A stretch of DNA of 64,000 nt from Scortum barcoo (taxonomy: Eukaryota > Chordata > Actinopteri > Centrarchiformes > Terapontidae): NCBI GenBank assembly GCA_023238725.1, contig CM041546.1, positions 22,204,085-22,268,084 of the forward strand. Direction: 5' to 3'. Below, one piece after another: positions 1-13,600 of this stretch; positions within the stretch are counted from its first letter, which is position 1; each line of letters starts with the position of its first letter. The position numbers were made by a program, and so were the translations under genes. The notes below the pieces were generated by a model. That model did no database searches. It saw nothing but the letters and a program-made list of their open reading frames with translations, and was not told the DNA's origin.

Positions 1-2262
1 GCATCTGATACAGTCCCAGTGAGATGGTCTATCATATCTGCCCAAGAACTCCCATTTAGCCTTTCCTCAGGGCACGACGCACGAATACTGAACTTTCATC
101 ATCTCATATTTACGACCAATGTAATCACTTAGGCTGATTACCAGGGTTCACAGAGGAAACAGTTTAATTTGCCTGGAAAGAAATGATTAAGTCATCTCAA
201 TTGCTTTCAAAACCAAGAACAAATTCATAAATCATACAGCATGTAGAGATAATTTTGTCTTGGAAGGCACGGTGGGTTTCAAATCATCCTCTGTCTTTGT
301 TTTGCGTCGTAACTGGCAAAGCAAGGATCAAATCAAAGGAGTATGGCTTTTATCATAAAAAAATTATAATCCGTCTTTATACTTTTCTTTCCGTTCTGGC
401 TGCATTTACTATCACTACAGCAAACCATAATTTCAACAATGTTTAGTTTTCCCTCAAAGATACAATCTCCCTCTGCCAGCGTGACGTTTCTGTTTGAGTT
501 CGAAATGAAAAGTTAATCAAACAAACAAAAATTTCGAGAGCAAATCAAAATGTTTTGTATTTCTGAATCAGAAACAGAGCCTGCGGTAGGATGGTTGTTT
601 ACCGCTGTCCGTGTCAAAAATGACCTTTGCCGAGTTCTTTCAAGTGTGTGTGTGTTCGCGGGCATGCGTTTGTGAATGATATACACGGCCTTTATGCCTG
701 TGCGTCAGTGATTTCGAGCTTCCATATCACCTATGTGAGCTTGAGAAATACTTAGTGTCATTTCCAATCTATTCAGCTGCCAAACCAGTGAGCAAAGAAA
801 TATTAAACTCCTCTGCACGCACTGTGGTGGACGTTCCTCAATAACCTCTCAAAGCCAGCCGGGATCCGCCACTTTTTTTCTTTCTCTTCCCCATCACTCT
901 CCTTCCCCCTTTTTCCTCCCCACTCTGTGTCTGTGTCCTGTGATGCTATTTGAGGCTCTCAGCAATAATCGAGACGACTGCACGGTGAAGATCCAACTAA
1001 GAGTTAAGCGCTATTAGACGTATCATATTATTAGGCTCGCACTCTAGAATAATATCTCCTTGCGGAATGGCAATATGACTACTTGTCCAACTGATGCACT
1101 GAAAGATAATCAGTCAAATCCATATCCAGGGGGAAGGAGGCCAAAGCCAAAGCTCCCTTCATCTGTGTCAAAGCTAATATCTTTGTTTTGGAAAAGGGGA
1201 CCAAACTCAAGAAAATGTAAAAGTTTACATGAGAGAAAGTCTGCATTATGCAACAGTGTCATATTCCTCTAAAATTAGACCTTTATGTCCTTTTTGTCAC
1301 TTGGCTTACTTTGGACGATTTCTCCACTAAACAGGACTCTTTTTCTTTTTTTCTTCTTTGCTGGCCCTGAGGCTACTGTTGGGGTATCCATATGTTGCCC
1401 TATAATCACAGAGGCCGTGACCTGCTAAAAAAAAGAGCGATGCGCCGACTGTCGGCACAGGCCAAGTGATTTCATCCACTCACGGCTCCGGCGGCAGTGC
1501 AGGAATCGAAGGCCTAATCTTATCTCCATCGCTTGCGGTTTGAGAAAAATCAATGGTTGACCTCGAGAAGGCATTAAGACATACGGTAAATGGGATCCTA
1601 TACTGCTGAAAACTCTCCCCTGCTCTCCTGTTACCCCATCCCTCCACTCGACGCAGACGGTCAATTAATAACTCACGTAGGACACAGGAGGGGTAGGTGG
1701 GGGGGGGGGGTAAGAAGAAAAAAAAATCCAAACAATTTTGAAGAAGATTCGGGTAGACTTAGGGAAGGTAAAGCCAGAATTTTTGGCGGCTCGTCTTTTT
1801 CATAAACAGGCCAAAGCGGAGGCCATTATTTGTGAGGGAAGGAGAGAACTACTGGCGCCAGTGAGATTTGATTTCAGTGGCAGAAATTGGATTAGCAGCC
1901 ATTAAGGGCCTCCTCACACATACATTTATAATGCTGTGAAGGGGAAAGGATCTGTAGCCAGCCAGCGCTCTCTTTACTCACACACCGACAACTCCTCTGT
2001 CTGGGAAAAGGTTACGGATGCTGACACTGCCCTATACTGCTGCTCATAGTTGATTTATAGGTGGGACACAGTGGTATGACCTCAAGTGACCCATGGTTCG
2101 TTAAGGCGTGGGCCAGAGGTAGGCCAAAACTTTTAATGGTGCTCTGAGCTGTTGTCTGCCTGGAGGGAAAAAGCTCTGGAGGGGTGATTAGACATTTGAG
2201 GCAGAGGAGAAAATGATACAGTTGAAAATAATGCTTAAGTGTAAAAAAGGCAGAAATTTGTA

Positions 2263-2420
2263 ACAGACCTGGACGGAGTAAAAGAGCTACAATATTTGGG
2301 AGGAACACTACTGGGAAATACTGTGGCAGAGACACAGACGTCAGATGTAGGAAAAAAGAAATCAGCCTTTTGACAGAGAGGACAATCATTTACAAGAAGC
2401 TCATCTTGCCAACCAACTGA
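2263..2420 (+). mobile_element. LINE reverse-transcriptase-like remnant
   Basis: In one frame from 2263 the sequence reads DGVKELQYLGGTLL, then about twenty residues to KKKSAF and a stop at 2371-2373. In a shifted frame from 2376 it reads ERTIIYKKLILPT. Non-LTR reverse transcriptases have this order after the catalytic palm: V..F.YLG, a spacer, then A.aF, then K...Y..L.LPTLLYG. Both halves fall at the right spacing but in two frames, so this looks like a decayed 3' piece of a LINE ORF. Recognised by motif only, so family assignment (L2, RTE or Rex type) is not possible. Confidence 0.4.
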
Positions 2421-3408
2421 CAAGAGGCTCTCTGCACAGCGTCACTTAGCCCTAACAAGGTTTCTCTGGATCACACTCCTTCATTCACTCGTTCGTTCTT
2501 TCGTTCCCTTTCCCCCCATGCTCTGCTTACTATCACCACGCTGCAGGGCGAGAATGATTTAAAACATACGCATTCCGATTTAAAAAGCTAATGTTGGGAT
2601 TAGGTCGGTCATTATTTTCTCATCTATGACCCGGCGGAGGATCTGCCCAGAGATTAAATAGGCAGGTTAGCTCACCGCTCGGCTCTTTGATGCTTCATTT
2701 CACTGACTATAAGTTAAAGCGAAAACCCGACTCAGAGATTAACGTCTCTAAGCGGACAAGTCCCGGCAAAACATGCATGACTGACACAGTGATTAATATG
2801 CCTGATGGTCAGTGCAGACAGCGTGTTTTTCTCCCCTCTGGAGAAGGTCAATCTCACCGGCAAGAGGCAGCCACAACCTGCCTGGGAAGGCCATGGGACA
2901 GATGATGACCCCACACATTAAAGTTCCTCTCCATCAGTCTCCTCAGAGTTCAAAGTCACGCTCTACTACATTTCACCACACGAGAGCTGTTCCCTCGTGC
3001 TTGCCGGGGTTTCCACTCGAGCACTCAAAGGTAGGTTATCAAGTAGGAAACTTCCATGACAGCTGCTAAATTAGGCCAGAACTGCCTTTCCAGGGCTATT
3101 TCCTCTACTACACCTTCACCTACACACTGAAACACTGTTTTTCAAAAATGTTGGAAAGTTGAGAATTACTTCTTCCTACTGTACAAGGGGAAAAAATAAT
3201 GGAATAATCCCTTAGGTCACATTTCCAAAGTGGAAACTTGGGGCGTGAGTCCTCAGGCTTCTGAGAAGACGTTGGCATGTTAGCGTGGCATTGTAATCCT
3301 CAGAATACTCCTGAAATTGATATAAGCCATATAAGGCTTGGTATACATTAAATCTCTTCAAACATTTGTGTGGCAAACAACATTGAACAAGTTGTCACAT
3401 TGCTATAG

Positions 3409-3434
3409 GCTTGTACATACATGCACGTACAAGC
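3409..3434. repeat. short inverted repeat
   Basis: GCTTGTAC and GTACAAGC face each other across a 10-nt loop. Eight perfect pairs; no function is assigned. Confidence 0.5.
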
Positions 3435-3556
3435 AAACCATGTACAGCTCCTATAAAACTGTCTGAACTGATGTATTAGTGTTAATATTAGATTCTATTT
3501 TGATGTACCTGCCAGTGGCTGTGCATTAATTGCCATTCTGCCAGCATCGTGTTGAC

Positions 3557-3703
3557 ATGGCAGGTCCTTTTTACCAAGTAGGAGATATTGTTGATGTCAA
3601 GTACAAGTCAGAGGCTGATGTGAATGGTCTTCCCACTTTGCTGCTTGTAATTGTAGCAAAAACTGGTAATTGCTACCTAGCACCTATAAAGACACATAAT
3701 TAA
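3557..3703 (+). other. short coding-like ORF of unknown origin (48 codons)
   Basis: An ATG-initiated 48-codon frame whose peptide begins MAGPFYQVGDIVDVKYKSEA and ends APIKTHN. The composition (a V-G-D-I-V-D-V-K-Y start and a hydrophobic strand LLLVIVA) looks like a small beta-barrel segment such as those near the C-termini of transposon-encoded integrases, unlike the low-complexity frames around it. No family can be named. It may be a piece of an old mobile element or chance. The frame is open for ten codons upstream of the ATG. Confidence 0.2.
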
Positions 3704-6700
3704 AAATTACAAGGGGTTGCACTTCTTTTGTGTCTCCTTACAACCCAGTGCTGGTATGGGAAAAAAATCAAAATCAAAAACTATCAGTTCAAATTGTATT
3801 TTAGGCTGCACTTCTAATTGCTGGCTCGTTATGTCAATTAGCCAGCTACTGATACCAGATAACAGAGATAACAGTGGCAGTTCCCAAAGGAAAATCTCCT
3901 AAATGTCCATGGTTCTTGACTGGTTTCCCATGCTGCACCACTGAAATACTGAAACCTCTCTAACCTCTGTAACTCTGAACCATGAGGACCTCTGCGGAAC
4001 AAAATTACATCTATTGGCCACATTTTACAGCTAAAGAACTATCTATTTATAACAATCTATAACTATTTTACAGCTAAAAAAAAGCTGCATGGACCTTTTT
4101 GTTACATTTCTTGTACTGTCACCAGTCTAACTAATTTGATTGGGGGAAATTATAAAAAAGAGCCCCACACACAACCAGATGGTTTCTTACCAATTCATCC
4201 AACATTTATTAGTTTAAAGCTGTCCTAGGCAAGATTTATTTGAAAAATTACACTTGGCTTTTCATCCTAAATTGAAAACTGGGCATTCAACAGGGAATAT
4301 AATCCTATCACTGTTGTACCCTTTTTGCCCAAATTAATTTAATAGTAATAGCTTTATATACACCACACACAGAAAGTGTGTCACATAAACTTCACATCAA
4401 AGTGCAATGAGCAGATGGCTCATTCTGAGACAACTGGACTCAGCAGCGAGGGATAGATTTCCTCATCTCAGTGGTAAAGCGGTTCAGCCATTATTTCCAA
4501 ATGTCTGGTGGAGGTACCAGACACAGAGAAGAAATCGCATGACGTTATATGGTTTCTGGGTTATGGCATCCTGCCAATTGTTACGCTTTTCCCACTTCCA
4601 CTTGAAGCTGCCAAAATATGAAGACTCGTAGTTTAGCTTTAAAGCCTAAATCTATAGGCACGCTGTCGCCCCCTGCAGCACTGAGACATAACTCGAATGG
4701 AGGCCTGCTGCTGATTGTGACTCAGCCACTGCAAAATTCAGTTTTGAATTAGGGTGTATAACTGATCATTATTGGCTTTCCTCCCTCTAGAAGGAACCTC
4801 GCTGTGTTTCAGTGGCTTTACACAGCCAATGGTGTCATGAGGGTAACGTCAGCAGCCAGCTAGTGAGCAGGCATGAAGACTGGCCCGCTGAGTCTGATGC
4901 GCCTTGAAACCGCAGGGCTCAGAGAGAAGTGAGCAGCCCCCTCTGCGGTCTGCTATCTCCCGACTGACTCATCGTCACATCTGGGCCTAAGTATATGGGG
5001 CTCTCCTGCCCCACGGGTACTTGGGTAAATGAGGGATAATTAGCTTTAGTTGACTTTAATGAATGGTTTAATGTTGTGTTTCATTTCTGATGAGAAAAAT
5101 ATAAAGCTCAGCACTTATCAAAGGGAGGCCCCGCGCTGATGTCCCTGAAGGCTCGCCGCTGGTGTGGGTCTGTTTGTTTTTGTATTTGTTGTGTGTAGGG
5201 GGGCGAGGCGGAGTGAGCTGAAGATAGCTGCAGCATATGAGGGAGTGGTTTAAAATGTGACCACAGATCCAAAGATCAGGAAACCTGCCGGGATACACAG
5301 TAGCAAATCCATCATTCAGGAAATCTGTTTGTCTTCACTCAAAAATAGAAAAGGGCCATCGCACTCCACTTTGATTTCCATGTCTTCTGTATCGAGAGGA
5401 GCTCTCCATAAAGGCTTTGATCCATCTTATAATTCCCACATGCCGTGATATAAAGCAGGAAGTGTCTCTTAGAGTTATGATAGTCATCTATCTTAGTTTC
5501 CGATAAGTGTATTGCATAGAGCTGATGGAATTAATCATTTTCGACAGACACGGGATCCAGGATAGATTTATTTGTTCTATTCAATCTTTGATTACAAACT
5601 GCTATCAAGCTGGTCTGACATAACTGTCACTTACATTTCCATGTCTTTACACTGATGCACTATCGCTTGCCACTGCAGCTCAGTATGGATCATTATCTTT
5701 GCTGTGCCATTAAGAAGTAAAAGCTAATAAAAGCTGGACTTGGCAGTTCAGCTTAGTGTACTTTTACACACTCTACCTTGTCCTTTTTACAGCAAATCAT
5801 GCCTGGCGTCCTTTGAGTAATAGGATGAGACACACTCACACCACAGGACCTCACCAATCTTCTCTGTGTAAACCAGCAGCCCACTAGGATTAACTGTGCA
5901 CTTTAAAAGCAGCCTCATACTGACAATGGATCAAGGCAGGGAAAGGCACATCCTGCAACGGAGGTGACCTCTTCGCACCATTATAAAACAAATATTTGGA
6001 AAACTTGTTATTTATCTGAGGAGGTGAATCTGCATTTCCAGGATCTGCTAAGTATAATGTAATGTCTGGGCCTTGGGTAAATTGGGGAGAGTCCACCCCC
6101 AACAGAGGGCCTTGGCTTTGGGATTTACCTGCCTCAGCCACCCCCCACGGGCTTCTAGGTCTTCATGAACAATCCCTCAGCATTACAGCACCCCACACCA
6201 GTTTATAGAGAGGAATAAAATGGTTGTTAACACAACCACGAGGGGGGCATGCAATAAGGTGCACTAAGAGTAGGGGGCTTTCTGCACCCGTATGGGGCAA
6301 GAACTATAAGGTGGAGGAGGAAAAGGATGCACAAGGATTTCCACAAACAGTTTATCAACACTGCAAACTACTGACACACACTCTGCTGGGTAGTACATGC
6401 CTGCAGTCCATGGAAGGTTGTACTTTGATATGTGAGTGCTCACACACAGAAATATAAAGTGTCTATAATTGTTAGTTTGGTAAACCCCATTCTCCGAACA
6501 GCGATGGTCCAATCATAGCTTAGAAACTGTCACTAGGCCCAGTCGGACTGTCTGGCTTTGGATTTCTCCATATGTGCATGGGGCTATAGTAAGAGCATAT
6601 AAATAGTGTGGAGGGTTGTTTCTTCTTATTAGCCTTAAAAAACACACACAAAAAAAATCTAAGGAATGATTACAATGTATGTTTGTCTGCTCTACAATCA

Positions 6701-9700
6701 ATATCATTACCTCCAAGGGTAAAGAGCATGGCATTAATTAACTACATTAATTGCTGGGTTCCTGGGTTCACAACAAACGCATCCACAGTGTTGTATTCCT
6801 CCAGTGTGTGAAAGCCTGGAGGCTATCAGAGTTTAGCAGCTCTGTCCTGCTTTGTAATAGATGAGCAGTCCCAGCCAAACTCATTAGCCAAGATAGTGTT
6901 ACATTTGCCAAACATCTGATAGTTCTAATCCTAAAAGCCTTTTCTGTTGTAATGTAAAAATGAAGACATGCTGTTTGAAAATATGAACAAGTACGTAAGC
7001 TAAGGCGCCAAATGGTTATTTTTGGATACAATAAAAGTCTGATTCTAGTCATGCTTTGATACCAAGACTAACAACCTCGACGAGAGGCCTGCTTTTGTCG
7101 ACCTCTGTCTGAGGTCAAGAACACAGTATGTACAGAATTTTTAAAAAATCGACTCGAATCGTAAACTTCAGTTCCAAGCGAGAACAGAAAGCTTGACAGG
7201 CATAGCAACAGTAACTAAGGAGGCCAAGGTGTTATAGCTATATTAAGACAGACCAAGGGGACCATGTGTAATCCACACAGTCGCCATCTCCACAGTGAAT
7301 GCGCACAACAATGCGTGTTGAGTGCATGAGTGTTTTTCAGCGTGTGTCCATGTGCGTGCACACAATCTTGATTCTCTAATTCCACCTGGTCTGCCTCCTC
7401 CTGGTCTCTGTGGGTCTGAAAGGGAACAGGGGAGGATATAGGAGGAAATTGTCCAGCATGATTCCCTCTTTATATCTCATTTCTGCACAAGTCCTTTTAT
7501 CCCCCCTTCTCTCTACTGGGAAACCCCAGGAGGAAATCCCTCACATGTTTGGACATGGAGCACAACTGTCCCAAAACAGGACCAGACCCTAACGAGCAGG
7601 GAGCCAAGCTAAGTCGGACGGGCTTAGACACTAAAACAGAGACAGGGGCCATCAGGATCATGCCGCAATCCCTGTGCAATGGCCAGTGATGAGGGAATCA
7701 AGTCTGGCTGGCGCTTTTTGTTTTCTTTGATTGTTCGACTAACTCTCGAAGGGCGCTGTTGTTCATTCTCCCCTGATGATCCAACAGAGTGCACATATTT
7801 TTTGATAAAAATAGTTCATTAGTTCAAAGCGGAAGAAAGGGGTGGGGGCTGTTTGATGTGTTCACAGAGCTCCTGTTGCACAGGGAGCGAGGTAAAGCCA
7901 ATTCAGGAAGGGCGTGATCCTCTCTAAGGCCTGTGCTGCATCAAACACTTGTCAAACCCCAGACAGATGGACAGCTGAGTGGCTCTGACAGATCTGATCA
8001 CAGACACGGGCATTAAGAGTCACCGCCGTTCAGCTCCTCTATCCGGGCACCGCTCTCCCACTCTTGTCAATAATCCCTCTTCAACTCACTAAAACACAAA
8101 CAGAGGGCTTTGTGGCATATGGCAAACATTTTCTTGTTGTTTTTAGCTGTGTATGATTACAGTGCAATTTCAACAGTCATTTCAGGGTCTCACCTCGCCG
8201 AGGAGAGGCTTGTGTACTCCAGAAGGCTGCAGCATCTGTCAGAGATGCAGCAGGGGAAGGAGAAAGGAATCAAATCAAAGGGAGACTGAAGCTCCCACTA
8301 ATCCAAAAGAAATGTTTCAAGGCCTGTCAGGATCATGGTCCTGAACCTTGCCACCCAACGGGAAGGAGCATTTATGTTTGAAAGGATTTGATATGGTACC
8401 TGGTAGGGTTGAGTTTCATTACACCGACCACTCAATCATGTCTCGAGATTTTCCTCGGAGAGCCATCATGTTCTGATGCATGACAGAATACTCAGAATCT
8501 TATAATGCATCACGAAACTCATGTATTTGAGTTAGAGGCATTAAATGCAAACGCTGCTAAATGAACAGCCACAGACATGGGTAAAATACTACCAAATGTG
8601 AGTGTTTCAAATTAGGAGGGGATCGCTTACCTACATCTACCATTTATATGACTGCATTTTTATAATTTCATTTATTGTAGGGAAGACATCTTTATGTTAA
8701 CATAGTGTGTCATATATAAATTACAATAACATGTGGCTGCATTCCCCAAAACTGAACAAAAACCAAAGATAAGTTAAGGAATGCATCTTGCACATACACC
8801 TGTCTTAAATTACAGCAATATCACACTCAAAGCAACATATTTCACAGAACTGATTCCCTGTCACTTTGACTTGCAGTGTGTCTGGGATTTTAGCCTCCTT
8901 TTTCATTAAATTACATCTGTCATCCCTTTCTACACACGTATTAACAAGGGATTTTTTTTTTTAAAAATTGAACAATAATGATTATTTTCTACAACAGGTA
9001 AAAGACGTGAATGTGTAACCTGACTGTACAGAGGATGAGGACAATGACAATCATAAAGATGCAAAAACCAAAGTGTGAGGTCCTTCTTTGACGAACACAT
9101 GGATCACTGTCTTTTACACTTTAAAGCTGCTACAGTTAAGGTTTCTGTATTAAAAACAGATGAGACGTTTAATGCAGAAAGCTGCGCTTGTTGTGTCAAG
9201 TCAACAGAGAATGATCACCCGATTCTGCTGATTGCACTCAGCAGTTTATAACCTCAGTGTAGCTTGTGTCTTAGCTGGTCGGTGCTTCTGTTTTGTGTGG
9301 TGAGAAAACGTGTTGAGGTCAATACATTGTGCTAGCTGAGCTGAAATTGCTAACCTGTGATATCACCTTAGTGTTAGAATTTTTTGTGTTGATGGGAGTG
9401 TTGTGCTCTTCTAAGTTTGCCCTGGCCTCTACTTACCACTATAATGGCTGTGCTGTTAGTCTGCACCCCCCTGTATTTGTCACTGTTAGTTCACACACAC
9501 ACAAACACAAAAAAACACCCAGACACACAGAAACACAGACGAACATGCAGCCAAAGGCCAGCAGGCCTATACTTGCTGCTTTGTTGTGTCTGCATGTCTG
9601 TACAGTGGGTCCACGCTCATGGACAAGAGTGGGTCAGAAGCCGCAACCTCCCTCTGAATCACCAGTAATTAAAAACTGTGATGTCTCTATAAAGACGCCC

Positions 9701-10537
9701 GCCAGAGATGGAGAAAGAGAGGGAAGGAGGGTGGAAAGAGGAGGAGAGGAATGGAGAGGAGAGGGGCTCTGGTGGCTGAGCCAGTGCAACTGTGCACCAG
9801 ATGTTTTCAGGCTCCCTCGTTCGGTTCCTCGCCTTCCTTCTTTTCTCCTCCAACCAGACCACTGGAGAGGGAGGACCTCGGTGCATGCAGTGCTGCCTCG
9901 AACAATGTGCGCCACGCGAACACATCCTCCGCTGTGGCATGCACGTTGTTCCTCAGACAGGCCCGCACTGTGATATGTGATACATGAGTGAGAGAGTGTC
10001 ATTTGAGTGCGAGACAGGAAAAGAGAATGGAAACAGTAACGAGGAAAAGAGTAGATAATGTGGTGACTTGTTCTGCCTGTGAGGTCTGTTTTATTGTTTG
10101 TCGGTGTCTATTACGTGTGTCTCACACTTTGGCTGTGTGAACGTGTCTGTCTGCAAGTGTGTGTGTGCGTGCATGTGTGTGTGTGTGCGTCCTCGTCTGC
10201 TTAGTGTGGTGTAGATGTGGAGATGAAAGCGTTTGTGGCTCACAGTAGACCTGGCAGCAGTGCCGGACTGGAGGTCTGGCAGGCAGAGAGCGGAGGTGCA
10301 GGGATGCGTCAAACACATCCCACTCTGACCAGCTCAAGTAGCTATGTAAATATGGGGTGAGAAAACCTGACACAGGGGCCTAATTCAACATAGGGTCACT
10401 TTATGTTTTTGACTGGACTGAAGCAGAAAACAGATGCCTGTATTTGATTTAGTTAAGTCTCACCATCCTAAAACCTTCCAATAAAGTACAAAATTCAATG
10501 TTTTCCTAGAATTTTATGTCGGGGTGAAAGAGCTGCT

Positions 10538-10674
10538 ACCCCTGAAACTGTTCTGTAACTACATTTAGACCATCATAGCACACTTGAAATCCATACTAAT
10601 GAAATCTTTTAAAGCAGGGTGGGCAGGTTTCATTACAGGTTTTACAGATTGCCACCCCTGAAACTGTTCTGTAA
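10538..10674. repeat. pair of 21-bp direct repeats
   Basis: ACCCCTGAAACTGTTCTGTAA occurs at 10538-10558 and again, identical, at 10654-10674, 116 bp apart. Nearby words (ATCTTTTAA) are also shared, which suggests a small local duplication now partly eroded. Confidence 0.7.
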
Positions 10675-13600
10675 AATCTTTTAACGCCTCTGCAGTATCG
10701 ATTTCTCTGGTTAGCCTTCTGATATAAAATGCATAAATAATCACCGTCTGTGGTCGGAGGCAAACCCCCGTCACATCACAGGTGGACACCTCTGGCTGGT
10801 AGTCATAGAGATATTTTATAAAAGACAGAAAAACAGCCCCATACATGAGTCGAGCCCTACTTCAAAGGTCTCATCACAAGATGTTGCCATCCATCCTTGT
10901 AAAGGCACAGACTGTGTCTCAACCGTTGTAAAGAATCACGGGTGTAACAGCAAAAGCTGCTCATCAAGGGAACGCTTACTGAAGGTGCGCTTTACGGCCC
11001 CGACCGTGTCATGGGCGGCAATATCGGCCCATTACCTATACTGCTCAGCGGGGGGGGGGGAAATAGCTCCCTTTTGTGGGGCATGAGAACATGAAAACAT
11101 TCTACTTCTGTACAGTATCTCCCTCTCCTCCTCCTCCCTTTCCTCCCCCCCCCCCCAGTTTGCTGCCACTTTGTTTGTTTGTGTACGTCTGTTTTTGATG
11201 GGGCTGTTGATGTCGGCCCATATGCCTTATTTCCTCTGCCAAAAGACGACGACGGAAGCCTCGCAAAACGACGCAGCCCTCCTCTCTCTTGACAAAGTCA
11301 CACTGAACAATGTGACCGAGGGGTTTTCAGCCCTACAAATTATCCATTTAAGCCAGGGTTTCATAAAAGTATGCAGGTTGTATTCATGGCTGAGTATAAA
11401 CATAAGCTACTGGCTGCATTTTGGTTGTCAAACGGACATCTGTTCAACATCAAAACGGGTTCTAGCAAAGATATCTACATCCGCTAGCTTGGATTTATTG
11501 GAGTAGCGTTACTCCCAGCGCGCACTTCACAATAAAGCGAGACAAACAAATAAGAGGACTGCTGTATCTAATGTGTGTACATGAGTCTACAAAAGGCAGT
11601 TCAGCAAAACCACAACTCAACTAGGGCAGAGAGTGTGAAAAAAACACCCCTCCTCTTTCTTCCTGCTTGGAAAAGACCAGATGACAATAATGTGGAGTAT
11701 GGAGCCCCAGCGAGCGCTGCTGACCCCTCCTCTTCCACCTCCCTACTTCCATCCCTCCACCCCCTGGTCTTTGAAAGGCCTCCACATGTTTATGGCTCAT
11801 GCCTGTGGTATGACGATGGATTCTCCATATAAAAGCCAGCAGGATCATGGGGTGTTTCAAATATTGCTCTCCAAAGACAGTTGCTGACAAAATGACAGCA
11901 GCCATATTTATTTTGGTCAGAGAGCAGGGGCACTTAGTGGGAAGTTAATCAGAGAACCCCCTCCACCCGCACCCCTTCACTCCCTCCACCTCCACCCCGG
12001 CAATAAGGAATGTACCCAGGGCAGCGAAGTCTCAGCGACTACTGGTAATTTCTTTCTCCTCCGATGGAAGATTTAACACCACTAAACTGCACGAGAGGCA
12101 GAAAAATAAACCCAAAAGTTTGGTTTGAGAACATCAGCATAAAGCAAGTGTTGATTGCCTGTCCAGACGTGAGCCTAGATAATCAATTTTCATCTGGTTA
12201 GCAGGAGATATGAAACAGAAGCGCAAAGACAGAGGAAAAAAAGAATAATCTATGGCAGAGATTTGCAAATACGGGATAGCTGAAACAGAACTTGTGTTAA
12301 TTTGTGACCGTGACCGCAACGGTGACCATAACTGCCATTGGCATGGGGCTGCTGGAGACCTGGCCAAGTCAATGACAGGTTGATGTGTCTTTCCTCTTCA
12401 CCCATACTCTTATTCACTACAGCACAGTGCAGAGCTTCCAAAATGCTCTCTGTCATCTCAGCTTTACAGTTTCACAGTCGTGTTTACAGCATTGTGCAAG
12501 TTTCTTTTGTCCTCACAACCAGATTCCGGCAGCATTTAATTAAATTAATGAACGATGCAAGCTTTGTGCGGTGGGTGGTGGTGGCAGGAGGGGGGTCCCA
12601 GTCAGACACTTACCCAGACCCTGTGTCCGGAGCCAGGCCATCCATGCTGTCCAAAGGAGGCAGGGTACTTCTGAGGCCTTCTCACCAGCTACTGTGTCAG
12701 CCCCTATGGAGCGGCCTTATTAAATGAAGATTAAGCTGTGGCTCCCCCAGTCACAACAGGCTGCGGTGCGAGGCACACATAATCACTATGACAGGACGGC
12801 TGCCAATTAGTGTTCTCCTTCTGTCCTGGGAAAACGGTCCTCACTCCGCTCCCGCTGGCGGGAAGAACTGATCCGGATTGTCCGTGATATTACCCAGGCC
12901 AGAGATCGCCGTTAATCACCGCCCATCATTCCACTCTGGCAGAAATCAGAGCGAGACTTGTCATCTGCGCACCAGCTCTCCCTTCCAAAAGTCCTGACTT
13001 CCCGTAGAGCAGTCCCGGGGAACATTAATTGGAATAATGAGATAAGTACATGAAGGAACAAAAGTGCAAACCTCTGTTTCAAGTGCTTTGGGCAGACTTC
13101 AGAGTAGTGGCTTGAGCAGAGCTCGATTGTTATTTGGCTTGGACAAACTACACCATGAGCTCTTCTGCTGAGACGAGGGGAACACGCTCTATTAATTAGC
13201 CTGAAGTTGAAAGCGTGCGTCTGTTTTAAAACGCTGGCCTGATGGTAGAAGGCTACATCTGACAAAAACACATCCAGAAATGTGTTTGGATGTCGAGTTT
13301 CCAAGCCAAACACAGGCCAGAATCAGATGTGATCATGCTAAGTGCGTAACGAAAATGCTCAGAAGTGAATGGCATCTTTTGCCAGAGCTTAAACCTCTTG
13401 GCTCAGCGAGTATAAACACCAAAATTGTGTGTCACACGCTCATACGCACGCACACGCATTAACTGCTCGCTCGTACGCAAAGACTGCCAGAAACCGGAAT
13501 TGTTTGGTGTCTCGAGCAGTGTGTGCTACAGCCAAGGTGGGTGAGCTTCCACCCGTGCGGATTTGAAGCAATCACCATTGCTCTGTGCATCGTTTTACAG

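Noticed and set aside
840..920. Lys/Arg-rich minus-strand frame considered as the rspo2 terminal exon
   Set aside because: The frame reads GKRKKKSGGSRLALRGY then stop; no match to the RSPO2 tail and no convincing acceptor in phase.
9329..9973. 214-codon open frame on the plus strand
   Set aside because: Overlapped by long frames on both strands, contains a CA-rich low-complexity stretch and purine-rich repeats, and encodes no recognisable domain. Chance frame in GC-rich intron.
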